A DNA stretch of 64,000 nt from assembly GCA_030745875.1 (NCBI GenBank), contig JASLNT010000010.1:1-64000 (forward strand), given 5' to 3'. The translations under genes were made by a program, and so were the position numbers. Below, piece by piece: positions 35,182-42,810 of this stretch. Source of the stretch: Phycisphaerae bacterium. Its GTDB lineage: Bacteria > Planctomycetota > Phycisphaerae > SM23-33. Below the pieces are notes generated by a model. The model searched no databases. It saw only the letters and a program-made list of their open reading frames with translations, and was not told the origin of the DNA. How positions within the stretch are numbered: the stretch's first letter is position 1; the number at the start of each line of letters is the position of its first letter.

Positions 35182-36519
35182 ATGGACCTCTTCCGTGAAT
35201 CCGAGGACGCCGCAATCGCCGCCTACGCACCGCTGCCCGTGCGAATGCGCCCTCGTTGCGTAGACGAAGTGCTGGGGCAGGATGAGTTCCTCGGACCGGG
35301 CAAAATGCTGCGCCGGATACTCGCTGCAGACAGTTTGTCGAGCCTGATATTCTACGGGCCCCCAGGCACAGGCAAGACCACCCTGGCCACCGTAATAGCC
35401 GCACAATGCGACTGCGAATTCCACACGTTGAACGGGGCGTCAACTTCAGTGAAGGATGTTCGGACCATAATAGAACGCGCACGGGCCATACTGGCGTCGA
35501 CTGGACGAAGAACCGTCGCGTTCATCGATGAACTGCATCGCTTCAACCGATCGCAGCAGGACGTGCTGCTTAACGATGTTGAGAACGGGTGCATTATTCT
35601 AGTCGGCGCGACTACGGAGAATCCATATTTCACGGTCAACACCCCCCTGCTGTCGCGATCTACGATCTTCGAATTCGCACCTCTGCGGGAGGAACACATC
35701 GTTCGACTGCTGAAACGCGCAATAGCGGACAAGCAGCGAGGCCTGGGGCAGTTGAACATCCAAGCCGATAACGACGCACTGGAACACCTGGCGGGCATCT
35801 CCGACGGCGACGCTCGCCGGGCGCTGACAGCTCTGGAAGTAGGCGTGATGAGCCAGCCCCGAACCGGAAAGAAGCAGAAGATCGTGTTCGACCTGCAAAC
35901 CGCACAGGAATCCATACAGGCCAAAGTCATAAAATACGATTCGCACGGTGACGAGCACTACGACGCAGCCAGCGCCCTGATAAAGTCGATGCGGGGAAGC
36001 GATCCGGACGCTGCGGTGTATTGGCTGGCCAGAATGCTCGTTGCCGGCGAGGATCCGCGATTCATAGCCAGGCGAGTGGCGATACTGGCCTCGGAGGACA
36101 TCGGCAACGCCGACCCGCGCGCAATACAGATAGCCGCCGCCGCATACAGCATCACAGAGCGAATAGGAATGCCCGAATGTCAACTCACCCTCGCCCAGGC
36201 GGTGATCTACATGGCCTGCGCGCCGAAATCAAACGCGTCGGCGATGGCGATATGGACGGCAAGCGAAGACGTGAAGAACCACCGCACCGTACCGGTCCCG
36301 GTGAGCATCAAGGATGCGCACTACGGCGGGGCCAAGAAACTTGGGCGCGGGGAGGGGTATCAGTACTCTCACGATCATCCCGGAGGGGTGAGCCCCGACC
36401 AGGAGTACCTCGGAATCGACACGACATACTACCAACCCACCGACCGCGGGTACGAGAAGCACATGTCGGCGTATCTCGAATGGGCTCGGAAACTAAGGAC
36501 CACCGGTAAGAAGAAATGA
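35182..36519 (+). CDS. rarA: Replication-associated recombination protein A (RarA/MgsA)
   Basis: A 445-residue AAA+ ATPase: Walker A GPPGTGKT (residues 59-66), Walker B FIDELHRFNRSQQD, sensor GATTENPYF, Arg finger segment SRSTIFEF, and the RarA-specific C-terminal tetramerisation region with DPRFIARRVAILASEDIGNADP. It works at stalled replication forks. A TACAAT box at 35170-35175 ends six bases before the ATG, so the transcript may be leaderless; no Shine-Dalgarno sequence is seen. The stop overlaps the next gene by ATGA. Confidence 0.94.
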   Translation: MDLFRESEDAAIAAYAPLPVRMRPRCVDEVLGQDEFLGPGKMLRRILAADSLSSLIFYGPPGTGKTTLATVIAAQCDCEFHTLNGASTSVKDVRTIIERARAILASTGRRTVAFIDELHRFNRSQQDVLLNDVENGCIILVGATTENPYFTVNTPLLSRSTIFEFAPLREEHIVRLLKRAIADKQRGLGQLNIQADNDALEHLAGISDGDARRALTALEVGVMSQPRTGKKQKIVFDLQTAQESIQAKVIKYDSHGDEHYDAASALIKSMRGSDPDAAVYWLARMLVAGEDPRFIARRVAILASEDIGNADPRAIQIAAAAYSITERIGMPECQLTLAQAVIYMACAPKSNASAMAIWTASEDVKNHRTVPVPVSIKDAHYGGAKKLGRGEGYQYSHDHPGGVSPDQEYLGIDTTYYQPTDRGYEKHMSAYLEWARKLRTTGKKK

Positions 36520-37094
36520 AAGATAAAGAGCAAATTCGCACCGAAATCAAGTCGGCTTTGGCGGCGATGGACCCGGACCAAGCCGCCCAGGCAAGCAGCG
36601 ACGCCGCATCGCGACTGATCTCCGAACGAGAATTCACCGACGCCCGGAGCGTTATGATATTTCTGCCCATGCCCGGAGAGATTAACGCCCTCGATATCGC
36701 TCGGGCGGCATGGTCGGCGGGGAAGCGGGTGGCCGTGCCGAAAATTCGCGCCCCGGGCTTGATGGACGCTGTCGAAATCCGCTCGCTGGACAAAGATCTG
36801 GCGCCCGGGCCAATGAATATCCTCGAACCTGTCGATAATGAAGTATTGGCAGCTGGCGACTTGGACCTTATTGTAGCACCGGCCCTGGCGTATGACCGAC
36901 GGGGCAATCGCCTGGGAAGAGGCGGTGGGTATTACGACAGATTCATCAGCCGACACAGCGGAGCCCTTGTCTGCGGGTTGGCGTTTGATGGGCAGCTGCT
37001 CGATGACCTGCCAGCCGAACCGCACGACCAGCCGGTGAATATGGTGGCGACAAACGTCGAATTTCTCCGCTTCGCCAGGAAACGCGAGAAATAG
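36516..37094 (+). CDS. 5-formyltetrahydrofolate cyclo-ligase
   Basis: A 192-residue protein of the 5-FTHF cyclo-ligase family (MTHFS). It has the N-terminal helical part, FLPMPGEINALDI, the VAVPKIRAPG basic strand, and the hallmark APALAYDRRGNRLGRGGGYYDRFI (ATP-binding GxGxGYYD loop). It converts 5-formyl-THF to methenyl-THF with ATP, recycling folate. It starts in an ATGA overlap with rarA and is followed 26 bases later by the L,D-transpeptidase gene; all three probably form one operon. Confidence 0.93.
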   Translation: MKDKEQIRTEIKSALAAMDPDQAAQASSDAASRLISEREFTDARSVMIFLPMPGEINALDIARAAWSAGKRVAVPKIRAPGLMDAVEIRSLDKDLAPGPMNILEPVDNEVLAAGDLDLIVAPALAYDRRGNRLGRGGGYYDRFISRHSGALVCGLAFDGQLLDDLPAEPHDQPVNMVATNVEFLRFARKREK

Positions 37095-37120
37095 ACTTTT
37101 TCCCACAGGAGAAGGATCTC

Positions 37121-38206
37121 ATGGCAAGAAGATATCGCAATCGAAGGGACCGTAACTGGATCATGTATGTCTTCATTGCCGCCTTGGCGGCGATAGCTAC
37201 GTGGCAGTTCTGGCCCGCCGGACAACCAGATAACCCCGAAGGTCCGGACAGTTTCGGGCCCGGAGCCGTATCAAACGGAATTCCGACGACGAGACGAAGC
37301 CCCAACAATGTAACCCGGGTCGACCGGACCGTTCGCACGGACAATACGACAACACGTCCCGGCGCCAGATCCAAGCCCGAAGCACTGAAGAAATTCAAGG
37401 CGGGAAATGTCGCCTTCGACGCCGAGAAATACCTTGAGGCGCGAGGATTATTGTCGGAGGTGCTCTTCGCCGGCGGACTGGCCGAGAGTCTGGCTGAAGA
37501 AGCGCGGTCAAAACTGGCGTACATCGCCGATGTCACGCTCTTCGCCCGAACCATTGATCCGCGCGACCCCTACACTATGCGATACAAGTTCAAGAGCGGC
37601 GATCTGGCCGCGACTGTCGAGCGACAGCAGCAACTGCACGTACCAAGCCAACTCCTGGTCAAGATAAACCGTCTGGCCGATGGATCGAAATTCCTTGCCG
37701 GGGCGAACTACAAGCTTATCAAGGGTCCCTTTCACGCGGTGGTCTACAAGAGCATATACAAGATGGATCTGTATCTGCATCGACAGCAGGAAAACCTCCC
37801 TCCGGTGTTCATCAAACGATACAGCGTCGGTCTGGGGCAGAACAACTCCACGCCGGTTGGAATGTGGCGACTGGGCTGCGGTGCGCTGACCACCGCAGAC
37901 GGAAAACGCGAGAGGGGCAAACTTCTGCGGGCCGCGTGGAACCCACCGCCCAACAGCATCCAGAGACTTCGTATCGAATACAATATGCCCGGATATCCGT
38001 TCGGACAAAAGGGCATGTGGATATCCCTGGTCGGGCTTGACGAGAACACGAAGAAGCTGATCGACTACGGCATTCACAGCACCGATGACGAGACCAGCAT
38101 CGGGAAGCAAGCGTCTATGGGGTGCGTCCGAATGGGAGACGACGATATCCAGGAAGTCTACGACCGCCTGTACGAGAAATGGTCGACCGTTCAGATCGTG
38201 CCCTGA
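37121..38206 (+). CDS. YkuD-family L,D-transpeptidase with LysM-like segment
   Basis: A 361-residue membrane-anchored protein. One N-terminal transmembrane segment (about 13-33), a Thr/Pro/Asn-rich linker, a helical region, a LysM-like stretch (about 160-200, YKFKSGDLAATVE... type) and a C-terminal YkuD domain. The catalytic motif is HSTDDE (H319) followed by SMGCVRM (Cys335, Arg337). These enzymes crosslink or anchor peptidoglycan via meso-DAP. Its presence implies a cell wall. A GGAGAAGG site precedes the ATG. Confidence 0.9.
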   Translation: MARRYRNRRDRNWIMYVFIAALAAIATWQFWPAGQPDNPEGPDSFGPGAVSNGIPTTRRSPNNVTRVDRTVRTDNTTTRPGARSKPEALKKFKAGNVAFDAEKYLEARGLLSEVLFAGGLAESLAEEARSKLAYIADVTLFARTIDPRDPYTMRYKFKSGDLAATVERQQQLHVPSQLLVKINRLADGSKFLAGANYKLIKGPFHAVVYKSIYKMDLYLHRQQENLPPVFIKRYSVGLGQNNSTPVGMWRLGCGALTTADGKRERGKLLRAAWNPPPNSIQRLRIEYNMPGYPFGQKGMWISLVGLDENTKKLIDYGIHSTDDETSIGKQASMGCVRMGDDDIQEVYDRLYEKWSTVQIVP

Positions 38207-38221
38207 ACTGATCAGTTCGCA

Positions 38222-38259
38222 CACTTCGAGAGGCAACGCTGACAAGTACGCTCGAAGTG
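38222..38259 (+). other. Inverted repeat between the ykuD and lptD genes
   Basis: CACTTCGAG (38222-38230) is perfectly complementary to CTCGAAGTG (38251-38259). Immediately before it, GAACTGATCAGTTC (38205-38218) is a perfect 14-base palindrome. Both lie between the two convergent stop codons. A run of T does not follow, so neither is called a terminator; they may stabilise the 3' ends. Confidence 0.45.
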
Positions 38260-38289
38260 CGGGCCGCACCGCCGGTCCCATGCAAACTC

Positions 38290-38312
38290 ACCGTCCGCGA
38301 CGGTTAGTTTTT
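38290..38312 (+). terminator. Rho-independent terminator of the rarA-ykuD operon
   Basis: ACCGTC-CGC-GACGGT (38290-38304) is a perfect six-pair hairpin with a three-base loop followed by TAGTTTTT. In the plus direction it fits an intrinsic terminator for the operon ending with the L,D-transpeptidase. It covers the stop codon (38304-38306) of the convergent lptD gene. Confidence 0.6.
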
Positions 38313-41168
38313 GTCGCTTCCGCCTAAGGGGCTCAGACGACCGGTCGCGATGCGGAACTCTGGGACGCCCTCAGGCCAGAGCGTAAGATACAGCCCGACA
38401 TCATCTCGGGTCTGATCGAAAATGAAGGCAAATCCGGCGTACCATCGCGGGAACTTGCGAGTCACTCTAATCGTGGTGGAAACGGCCTTGCGACCATCAA
38501 AGTCGAAATCATACTGCTCGAATACGCTGAGGCTGTACTTGCGGTCGATCTGGTAGGTAAAGCCCACTGTGCCCACCGAACTGTCCAGCGCCGGTACGGC
38601 GAACAGCCCGACATAATACTTGAACCGCGGATCGCGCTGAACGCTCAGGTCCATACCGAGATGACCGAGCCTGCCCCTGTCCACGTCGTAGTTGCCCTTG
38701 GCGCGGAACGATGTGCCTTCGGCGATGTTCCACTCGTAAGCAGCATTGACAAAATTTCGTCCGAGGCTGTACTCGGGCATGTATCCAAAAACGCGCCCGT
38801 CAGCGGGCATGCTGTTTTCGCTGTTGGAAAAGGCCCCGGCTTCAACCGTGAAACGCATCCAGTCAACTATACGTCGCCGACCGGGCCTGCCTCGTCTGGT
38901 CTGGAGCCTTTGGGTAAGGCCCACTACGAAACCGCTAAGGCTGGAGATATTGGGTTCGACGCGATCGTCGAGGGGCCATAATTTTGTCGGATCGACTCCG
39001 TGTGCGTCAGCCAGAAAAACTGTCGCCTCCGGGGTGAGAACGTGCCTCAACCCGTGCAGGTTCCACAGGCGGCTTCTTACTTTCTCGTAGACTCTCCATA
39101 TTCGCGTACTGGCCCGCACGCCAACCTGTCCGTAAGGACGGGTCCTATCGCCGTCCGGAGCCCTTGCCGAAGTCCAGTGCGTCAGGCGACCCACAGCGTA
39201 CGGCAGGAGGTTTACCGGGCCCAGGTGAACGGGCAAATTAACTTCCTGGCGGGTGTCAAAACGTCCCAGGCTCGTGCTGCCCTGGGTCACGTCGGCGATA
39301 CCGCTGTCGGGCCTCCATCGCTTGATACCAGCGTGCTGTTCGGAGAACCAAACTAAGGGCATATCGCAAAGTTGCTGACCGATCACAAAGAAGCCCACGT
39401 CAGGCAGCGATTCAGTGCGGGTGTAGAACGAATTGACCCTTGCCTGCAACAGAACATCGAACACCCAGTTGTCGCGTTGTTTCTTGGCGTAGACAAGCGT
39501 CTCCTGATCCTTACCGGAATGGAATTCGTTCGGGAAGAATTTTTCGAGGTATGTCCGATCGCTGATGAAGCTGAACTCGCCCTGAATTTGCCAATCGTGG
39601 CTGAGAAACTGTTTGTGTCGCCATGTCAAGCGGCTGCGATTCTGCGAGGCCAGGACGTCCTTTCTGGCGTCGCCGAAATCGTCTTTGCCTTCCTGATTGG
39701 TGACTCCATGGGCATTGACGTATCCGCTGAAGCTCTCCCTGAGATACTCGATATCCGCCCCACCGAGAATACCCTTGTCGTAGACGCCCAGGTTGGCCCG
39801 TCCGTCAAAACCCTCCGGGCTGACCAGCCCCAGCAGGCGGAACAAATGCCACTTCGTATTAACGCCGGTTCCCAAGTCGGAATCGGACCCCACCTGGATT
39901 GTTCGCAGGGCGCTGTTTCCATCGGTAACCGTTTTCCGCGTCCAAGGCCAGTACATAACCGGTAGCGATCGCACATTGAACGTCGAATGCTCCATAGTCG
40001 CCAGGAAGCTCTGCTCGCTCAGTTTGTCTCCGCGAATCCTTCGCTTGGTCTTTGGATCAATCTTGTTCTCGTATATCGTCACATCCTTGACGTAAGCGCG
40101 GCTAGCGCCGATATGGTAAGTCGGCGTGAAGAAGTCGGAGCTTGACACTCTGGGATTCTTGAACCACATCTCGCGGTCGGAAAGCGTTCTTGCTTCTTCA
40201 GCTCGGATGTAAATCGGAATATTTCGCTGCTTCTGGACTGTGCGGAACACAGCGTTGGTCAATATTGACCGATTAGTGATGAAGTCGTAGTACGCCTTCG
40301 GTCCGCGGAAGAATCGCTCGCCCCGGGAGATGACCACGTCGCCTTCGAGGTAGACCCCTCTGATCGTTTCGCCTGCACCGGCGGCTCCGGCGAGTTGACC
40401 GACCGAGCCCTGCTTGCCCGGCGTGCTGAATACGACGCCCGACTGGCTGCGAAGTTCCAGGAACTCGTCGCTGTCAGGATGTCCCTGGCTGAGATAGACA
40501 TTACCGCGTGCTACGGTTATTCGCCTGTGTTGCGGAGTGCCCTTGCCCAACTCGTGCGACGTGAGTTTATCAGCCCGCATCGAGACAGGCTGGTAAATCA
40601 CCGGGGCGTCTTTTTTGGGCGGAGGACTAACCTTGCCCTTGTCGTTGCGAATCAGTTTCGGCCCGGCCGAATCGCTGGGACGCGTAGTGGCTTGGGCTCG
40701 AAGGCTGTCGGCGCGCCGATAGGCCAGCGCCGTCTGGTAGAGCGGGAAATCCTTCGGGAGATGCCTGGACATCCTTCCCGATGCGCTGAGGCGACCCTGG
40801 TGGTGCAACTTGATCAGAGTAGTCCTGTCGGTGGTGACCGAACCATCGGGCTCTTTTATACTCGCGTTGCCCTGGACAAAAACGGTCATTTCATTTCGTC
40901 CGAGTCGACCGATCTTGGTGCTCTTGACCCAGATCACCGCGTCACGACCGGAAATAATCCTGCCGCCCAGTTTGAGTCGGAACTTACCCACCACAACCGT
41001 AACATTATCTTCCCCATCGACAAAAGTGTGTATCTCCTGGCCGCTGACCCGGGCGTCTTCGTACACATAGGCAACCGGGGCCGCAATTACCGCACCCGCA
41101 GCCAGGATAAGCAGCAAAACCACTACCAGTGGTAAGCTCAGAGGTTTACTATAACGTCTCAAATCCAT
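38304..41168 (-). CDS. LPS-assembly protein LptD-like outer-membrane protein
   Basis: A 954-residue protein with an N-terminal signal or anchor (LPLVVVLLLILAAGAVIAAPVAY), then OstA/LptA-like beta-jellyroll segments (residues about 35-330; repeats such as GNVYLSQGHPDSDEFLELRSQSG) and a long C-terminal beta-barrel ending with LTLWPEGVPEFRIAT. That layout is that of LptD, which inserts lipopolysaccharide into the outer leaflet. It is more divergent than proteobacterial LptD. The 35-base leader begins from a good promoter at 41210-41237. Together with the downstream glycosyltransferases it suggests an LPS-bearing outer membrane. Confidence 0.75.
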   Translation of the reverse strand: MDLRRYSKPLSLPLVVVLLLILAAGAVIAAPVAYVYEDARVSGQEIHTFVDGEDNVTVVVGKFRLKLGGRIISGRDAVIWVKSTKIGRLGRNEMTVFVQGNASIKEPDGSVTTDRTTLIKLHHQGRLSASGRMSRHLPKDFPLYQTALAYRRADSLRAQATTRPSDSAGPKLIRNDKGKVSPPPKKDAPVIYQPVSMRADKLTSHELGKGTPQHRRITVARGNVYLSQGHPDSDEFLELRSQSGVVFSTPGKQGSVGQLAGAAGAGETIRGVYLEGDVVISRGERFFRGPKAYYDFITNRSILTNAVFRTVQKQRNIPIYIRAEEARTLSDREMWFKNPRVSSSDFFTPTYHIGASRAYVKDVTIYENKIDPKTKRRIRGDKLSEQSFLATMEHSTFNVRSLPVMYWPWTRKTVTDGNSALRTIQVGSDSDLGTGVNTKWHLFRLLGLVSPEGFDGRANLGVYDKGILGGADIEYLRESFSGYVNAHGVTNQEGKDDFGDARKDVLASQNRSRLTWRHKQFLSHDWQIQGEFSFISDRTYLEKFFPNEFHSGKDQETLVYAKKQRDNWVFDVLLQARVNSFYTRTESLPDVGFFVIGQQLCDMPLVWFSEQHAGIKRWRPDSGIADVTQGSTSLGRFDTRQEVNLPVHLGPVNLLPYAVGRLTHWTSARAPDGDRTRPYGQVGVRASTRIWRVYEKVRSRLWNLHGLRHVLTPEATVFLADAHGVDPTKLWPLDDRVEPNISSLSGFVVGLTQRLQTRRGRPGRRRIVDWMRFTVEAGAFSNSENSMPADGRVFGYMPEYSLGRNFVNAAYEWNIAEGTSFRAKGNYDVDRGRLGHLGMDLSVQRDPRFKYYVGLFAVPALDSSVGTVGFTYQIDRKYSLSVFEQYDFDFDGRKAVSTTIRVTRKFPRWYAGFAFIFDQTRDDVGLYLTLWPEGVPEFRIATGRLSPLGGSDKN

Positions 41169-41502
41169 ATATGTCTCACAAGCGTCGCCAAATACCAGCA
41201 GCAGCGATGATTATAGAATGCGATACGTACAAGTCAAATACCTTTTCCAACAGAGATCATGTGGCTTGCGCGGCGATAGGAATCCAACCGGGCCGATCAT
41301 CGGTTTGGGAGACGATGCAAAAGCGTTATGAAACCGGCGCTGATGCGTCGGGCGACATCTGAGATTTAGCTTCCTGCAGAGTATGCGATATGCCTGATCG
41401 CAGGGGGGATATGAGTGGACACTGTAAATACCCTAGTGAATCCCTATAAGATTCGTATGACGAGTTCAAGAAGGGAGTTATTAACAGCTTTCAACAGGAC
41501 AC
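41169..41502. other. Intergenic region between lptD and the small RNA gene
   Basis: 334 bases without a supported gene. It holds the lptD promoter (minus, 41210-41237). The remainder shows no clear structure apart from short A+T-rich stretches. Confidence 0.6.
41210..41237 (-). promoter_or_regulatory. Sigma-70 promoter of the lptD gene
   Basis: On the minus strand TTGACT (41237-41232) and TATAAT (41215-41210) are separated by 16 bases. Both boxes are close to consensus. The start would fall near 41203, giving a leader of about 35 bases before the lptD ATG. Confidence 0.65.
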
Positions 41503-41531
41503 TTGGGATGGAATCACCCCTTTTCTATAAT
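41503..41531 (+). promoter_or_regulatory. Sigma-70 promoter of the small RNA
   Basis: TTGGGA (41503-41508) and a perfect TATAAT (41526-41531) with a 17-base spacer. Start predicted at 41538-41539. No open reading frame follows; the structured RNA below does. Confidence 0.75.
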
Positions 41532-41537
41532 GAATGT

Positions 41538-41653
41538 AGACTGTCCGCTGCACCCTTAGTAGTGACACAGGTCTCCCTCCGCCTATGTCTCGGGGTGGCA
41601 GCATTGCAGGGCATCGTCGAGGTCTCCCTCCACCTCGGCGTGCCCTTTTTTTT
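41538..41653 (+). ncRNA. Putative small RNA with two C-rich anti-Shine-Dalgarno hairpin loops
   Basis: About 116 nt between a strong promoter and a U8 terminator. Domain 1: GCTG-CACCC (41547-41555) pairs with GGGTG-G-CAGC (41593-41602, one bulge) and encloses the hairpin GACACAGG/CCTATGTC (41564-41571 with 41582-41589, one mismatch), which displays the loop TCTCCCTCCG. Domain 2: GGGCA/TGCCC and CGTCGAGG/CCTCGGCG (41609-41645) form the terminator hairpin, whose loop is TCTCCCTCCA. The 12-mer AGGTCTCCCTCC occurs in both. The loops complement GGAGGGAGA, i.e. ribosome binding sites. Function and family are not known to me. Confidence 0.75.
41609..41653 (+). terminator. Intrinsic terminator of the small RNA
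   Basis: A long stem (five pairs GGGCA/TGCCC, one bulged T, then eight pairs including one G-U) closes the ten-base C-rich loop and is followed directly by eight T residues (41646-41653). It serves as both terminator and second functional hairpin of the RNA. Confidence 0.85.
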
Positions 41654-41738
41654 GCGAACTCAGGACTGGCTTGGACCTGCATGGAGGTTTATCGAAAAAA
41701 AGCCGTCTCGGACACGAAATCCAAGCAGGAAACGGACG

Positions 41739-42638
41739 TTATCCGTCTGTCAGAAAACTCTCGCAGGCATCGTCGAAGATCACCGGGTTGGCGGGAAGTT
41801 TGGACAAGTCGAATATCTCCATTAGCTCGGGCATGTCCATTTCCCCAAATTGGTCGCTCAAACCGCACATGAAAGCCAACAGACCCAGTATGCGACGCGG
41901 TGATACGCCCATTTGCCTGTAATGAGACAGCCTGGTGTCTCCGTGGCGTTTGGCCAGGCGACGCCCATCGGGCCCGGTCACCAGCGGAACGTGCCAATAC
42001 TCCGGCTCGGGGCCAAGCTTCAGGAGTCGACGCAGATGTATCTGTCGAGCGGCCGAATCGAGCAGGTCGTCACCGCGGACGATCACATCAACGCCCTGCT
42101 GCGCATCGTCAACGACAACCGCCAACTGATATCCCGCCATACCCTCATTTCGAAAGACGACAGGCTTGGTATCGACCCGCACTCTCCATGCCGCCGGTCT
42201 GCCGGTGAGTTCTTCAGCTTGGCTGGCGGATTCGTATTTGCCCCTGCAGAGTCCGGGATAGGCGGTAATGTGGTCGTCACGGTGAGGCGCCGCGGAGGCC
42301 TGCTGGATATCTTTGCGACTGCAGACACATGGGTAGGCGTCTCCGCTTCTGACGAGTTCGTCAAGTGCGTCGCGATAAGCTGCTCCACGATCAGACTGCC
42401 TCGCGACGGTGGTATCCCACGTTATCCCCAACCACTGCAGATCGTCGATGGCCTGTTGCGCCGCCCAAGGCTTCACCCGGGGCGAGTCGAGATCCTCCAT
42501 CCGCATTAGAATTCGCCAGTTCCGCCTTCGGGCAAGCAGGTAGTTCACGAGGAATGTTCTAGCGTTGCCCAGATGCAGTGCGCCGGTGGGCGACGGAGCC
42601 AGGCGGGTAGTGCGTGTTGACAATTCGCTGTCATTCAT
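41739..42638 (-). CDS. gluQ: Glutamyl-Q tRNA(Asp) synthetase
   Basis: A 299-residue class I aminoacyl-tRNA synthetase-like enzyme lacking the anticodon-binding domain, as in YadB/GluQ. Visible: APSPTGALHLGN (HIGH-like, residues 15-25), the zinc site C-V-C-S-R-K...YPGLCRGK and GPDGRRLAKRHG in the KMSKS position. It glutamylates queuosine in tRNA-Asp. The size fits GluQ (about 300) rather than GltX (about 480). The ATG at 42638 follows GAGGAAG; longer frames upstream are not conserved. It runs convergent to the small RNA. Confidence 0.9.
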   Translation of the reverse strand: MNDSELSTRTTRLAPSPTGALHLGNARTFLVNYLLARRRNWRILMRMEDLDSPRVKPWAAQQAIDDLQWLGITWDTTVARQSDRGAAYRDALDELVRSGDAYPCVCSRKDIQQASAAPHRDDHITAYPGLCRGKYESASQAEELTGRPAAWRVRVDTKPVVFRNEGMAGYQLAVVVDDAQQGVDVIVRGDDLLDSAARQIHLRRLLKLGPEPEYWHVPLVTGPDGRRLAKRHGDTRLSHYRQMGVSPRRILGLLAFMCGLSDQFGEMDMPELMEIFDLSKLPANPVIFDDACESFLTDG

Positions 42639-42739
42639 GGACTTCCTCATGCGACAGTCATAATACAATGATCCGCCGCGGAGCGGTAGTATGTATGGGC
42701 GGATGTTTAACTTAGCGAACATCTGGAGAGCACGATGTC

Positions 42740-42768
42740 TTGACACTCGCAGCAAAGGCAAATAATCT
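42740..42768 (+). promoter_or_regulatory. Candidate promoter of the ArnT-like gene
   Basis: A perfect TTGACA -35 box (42740-42745), 17-base spacer and TAATCT -10 box (42763-42768), giving a start about 35 bases before the ATG at 42811. Confidence 0.45.
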
Positions 42769-42810
42769 ATCTGCAGACGCCCTATCTAAACTATCGGGTA
42801 TGACACATAA

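Noticed and set aside
41538..41653. SRP RNA, 6S RNA or a riboswitch as explanation of the small RNA
   Set aside because: There is no GGAA-tetraloop helix as in SRP RNA, no 6S-type open bubble, and no downstream gene in the same direction close to it that a riboswitch would control; the terminator ends the RNA.
41691..41720. Terminator for gluQ (T-rich run on the minus strand)
   Set aside because: The run of seven T on the minus strand follows only a very short CCG/CGG stem. I could not find a stable hairpin next to it.
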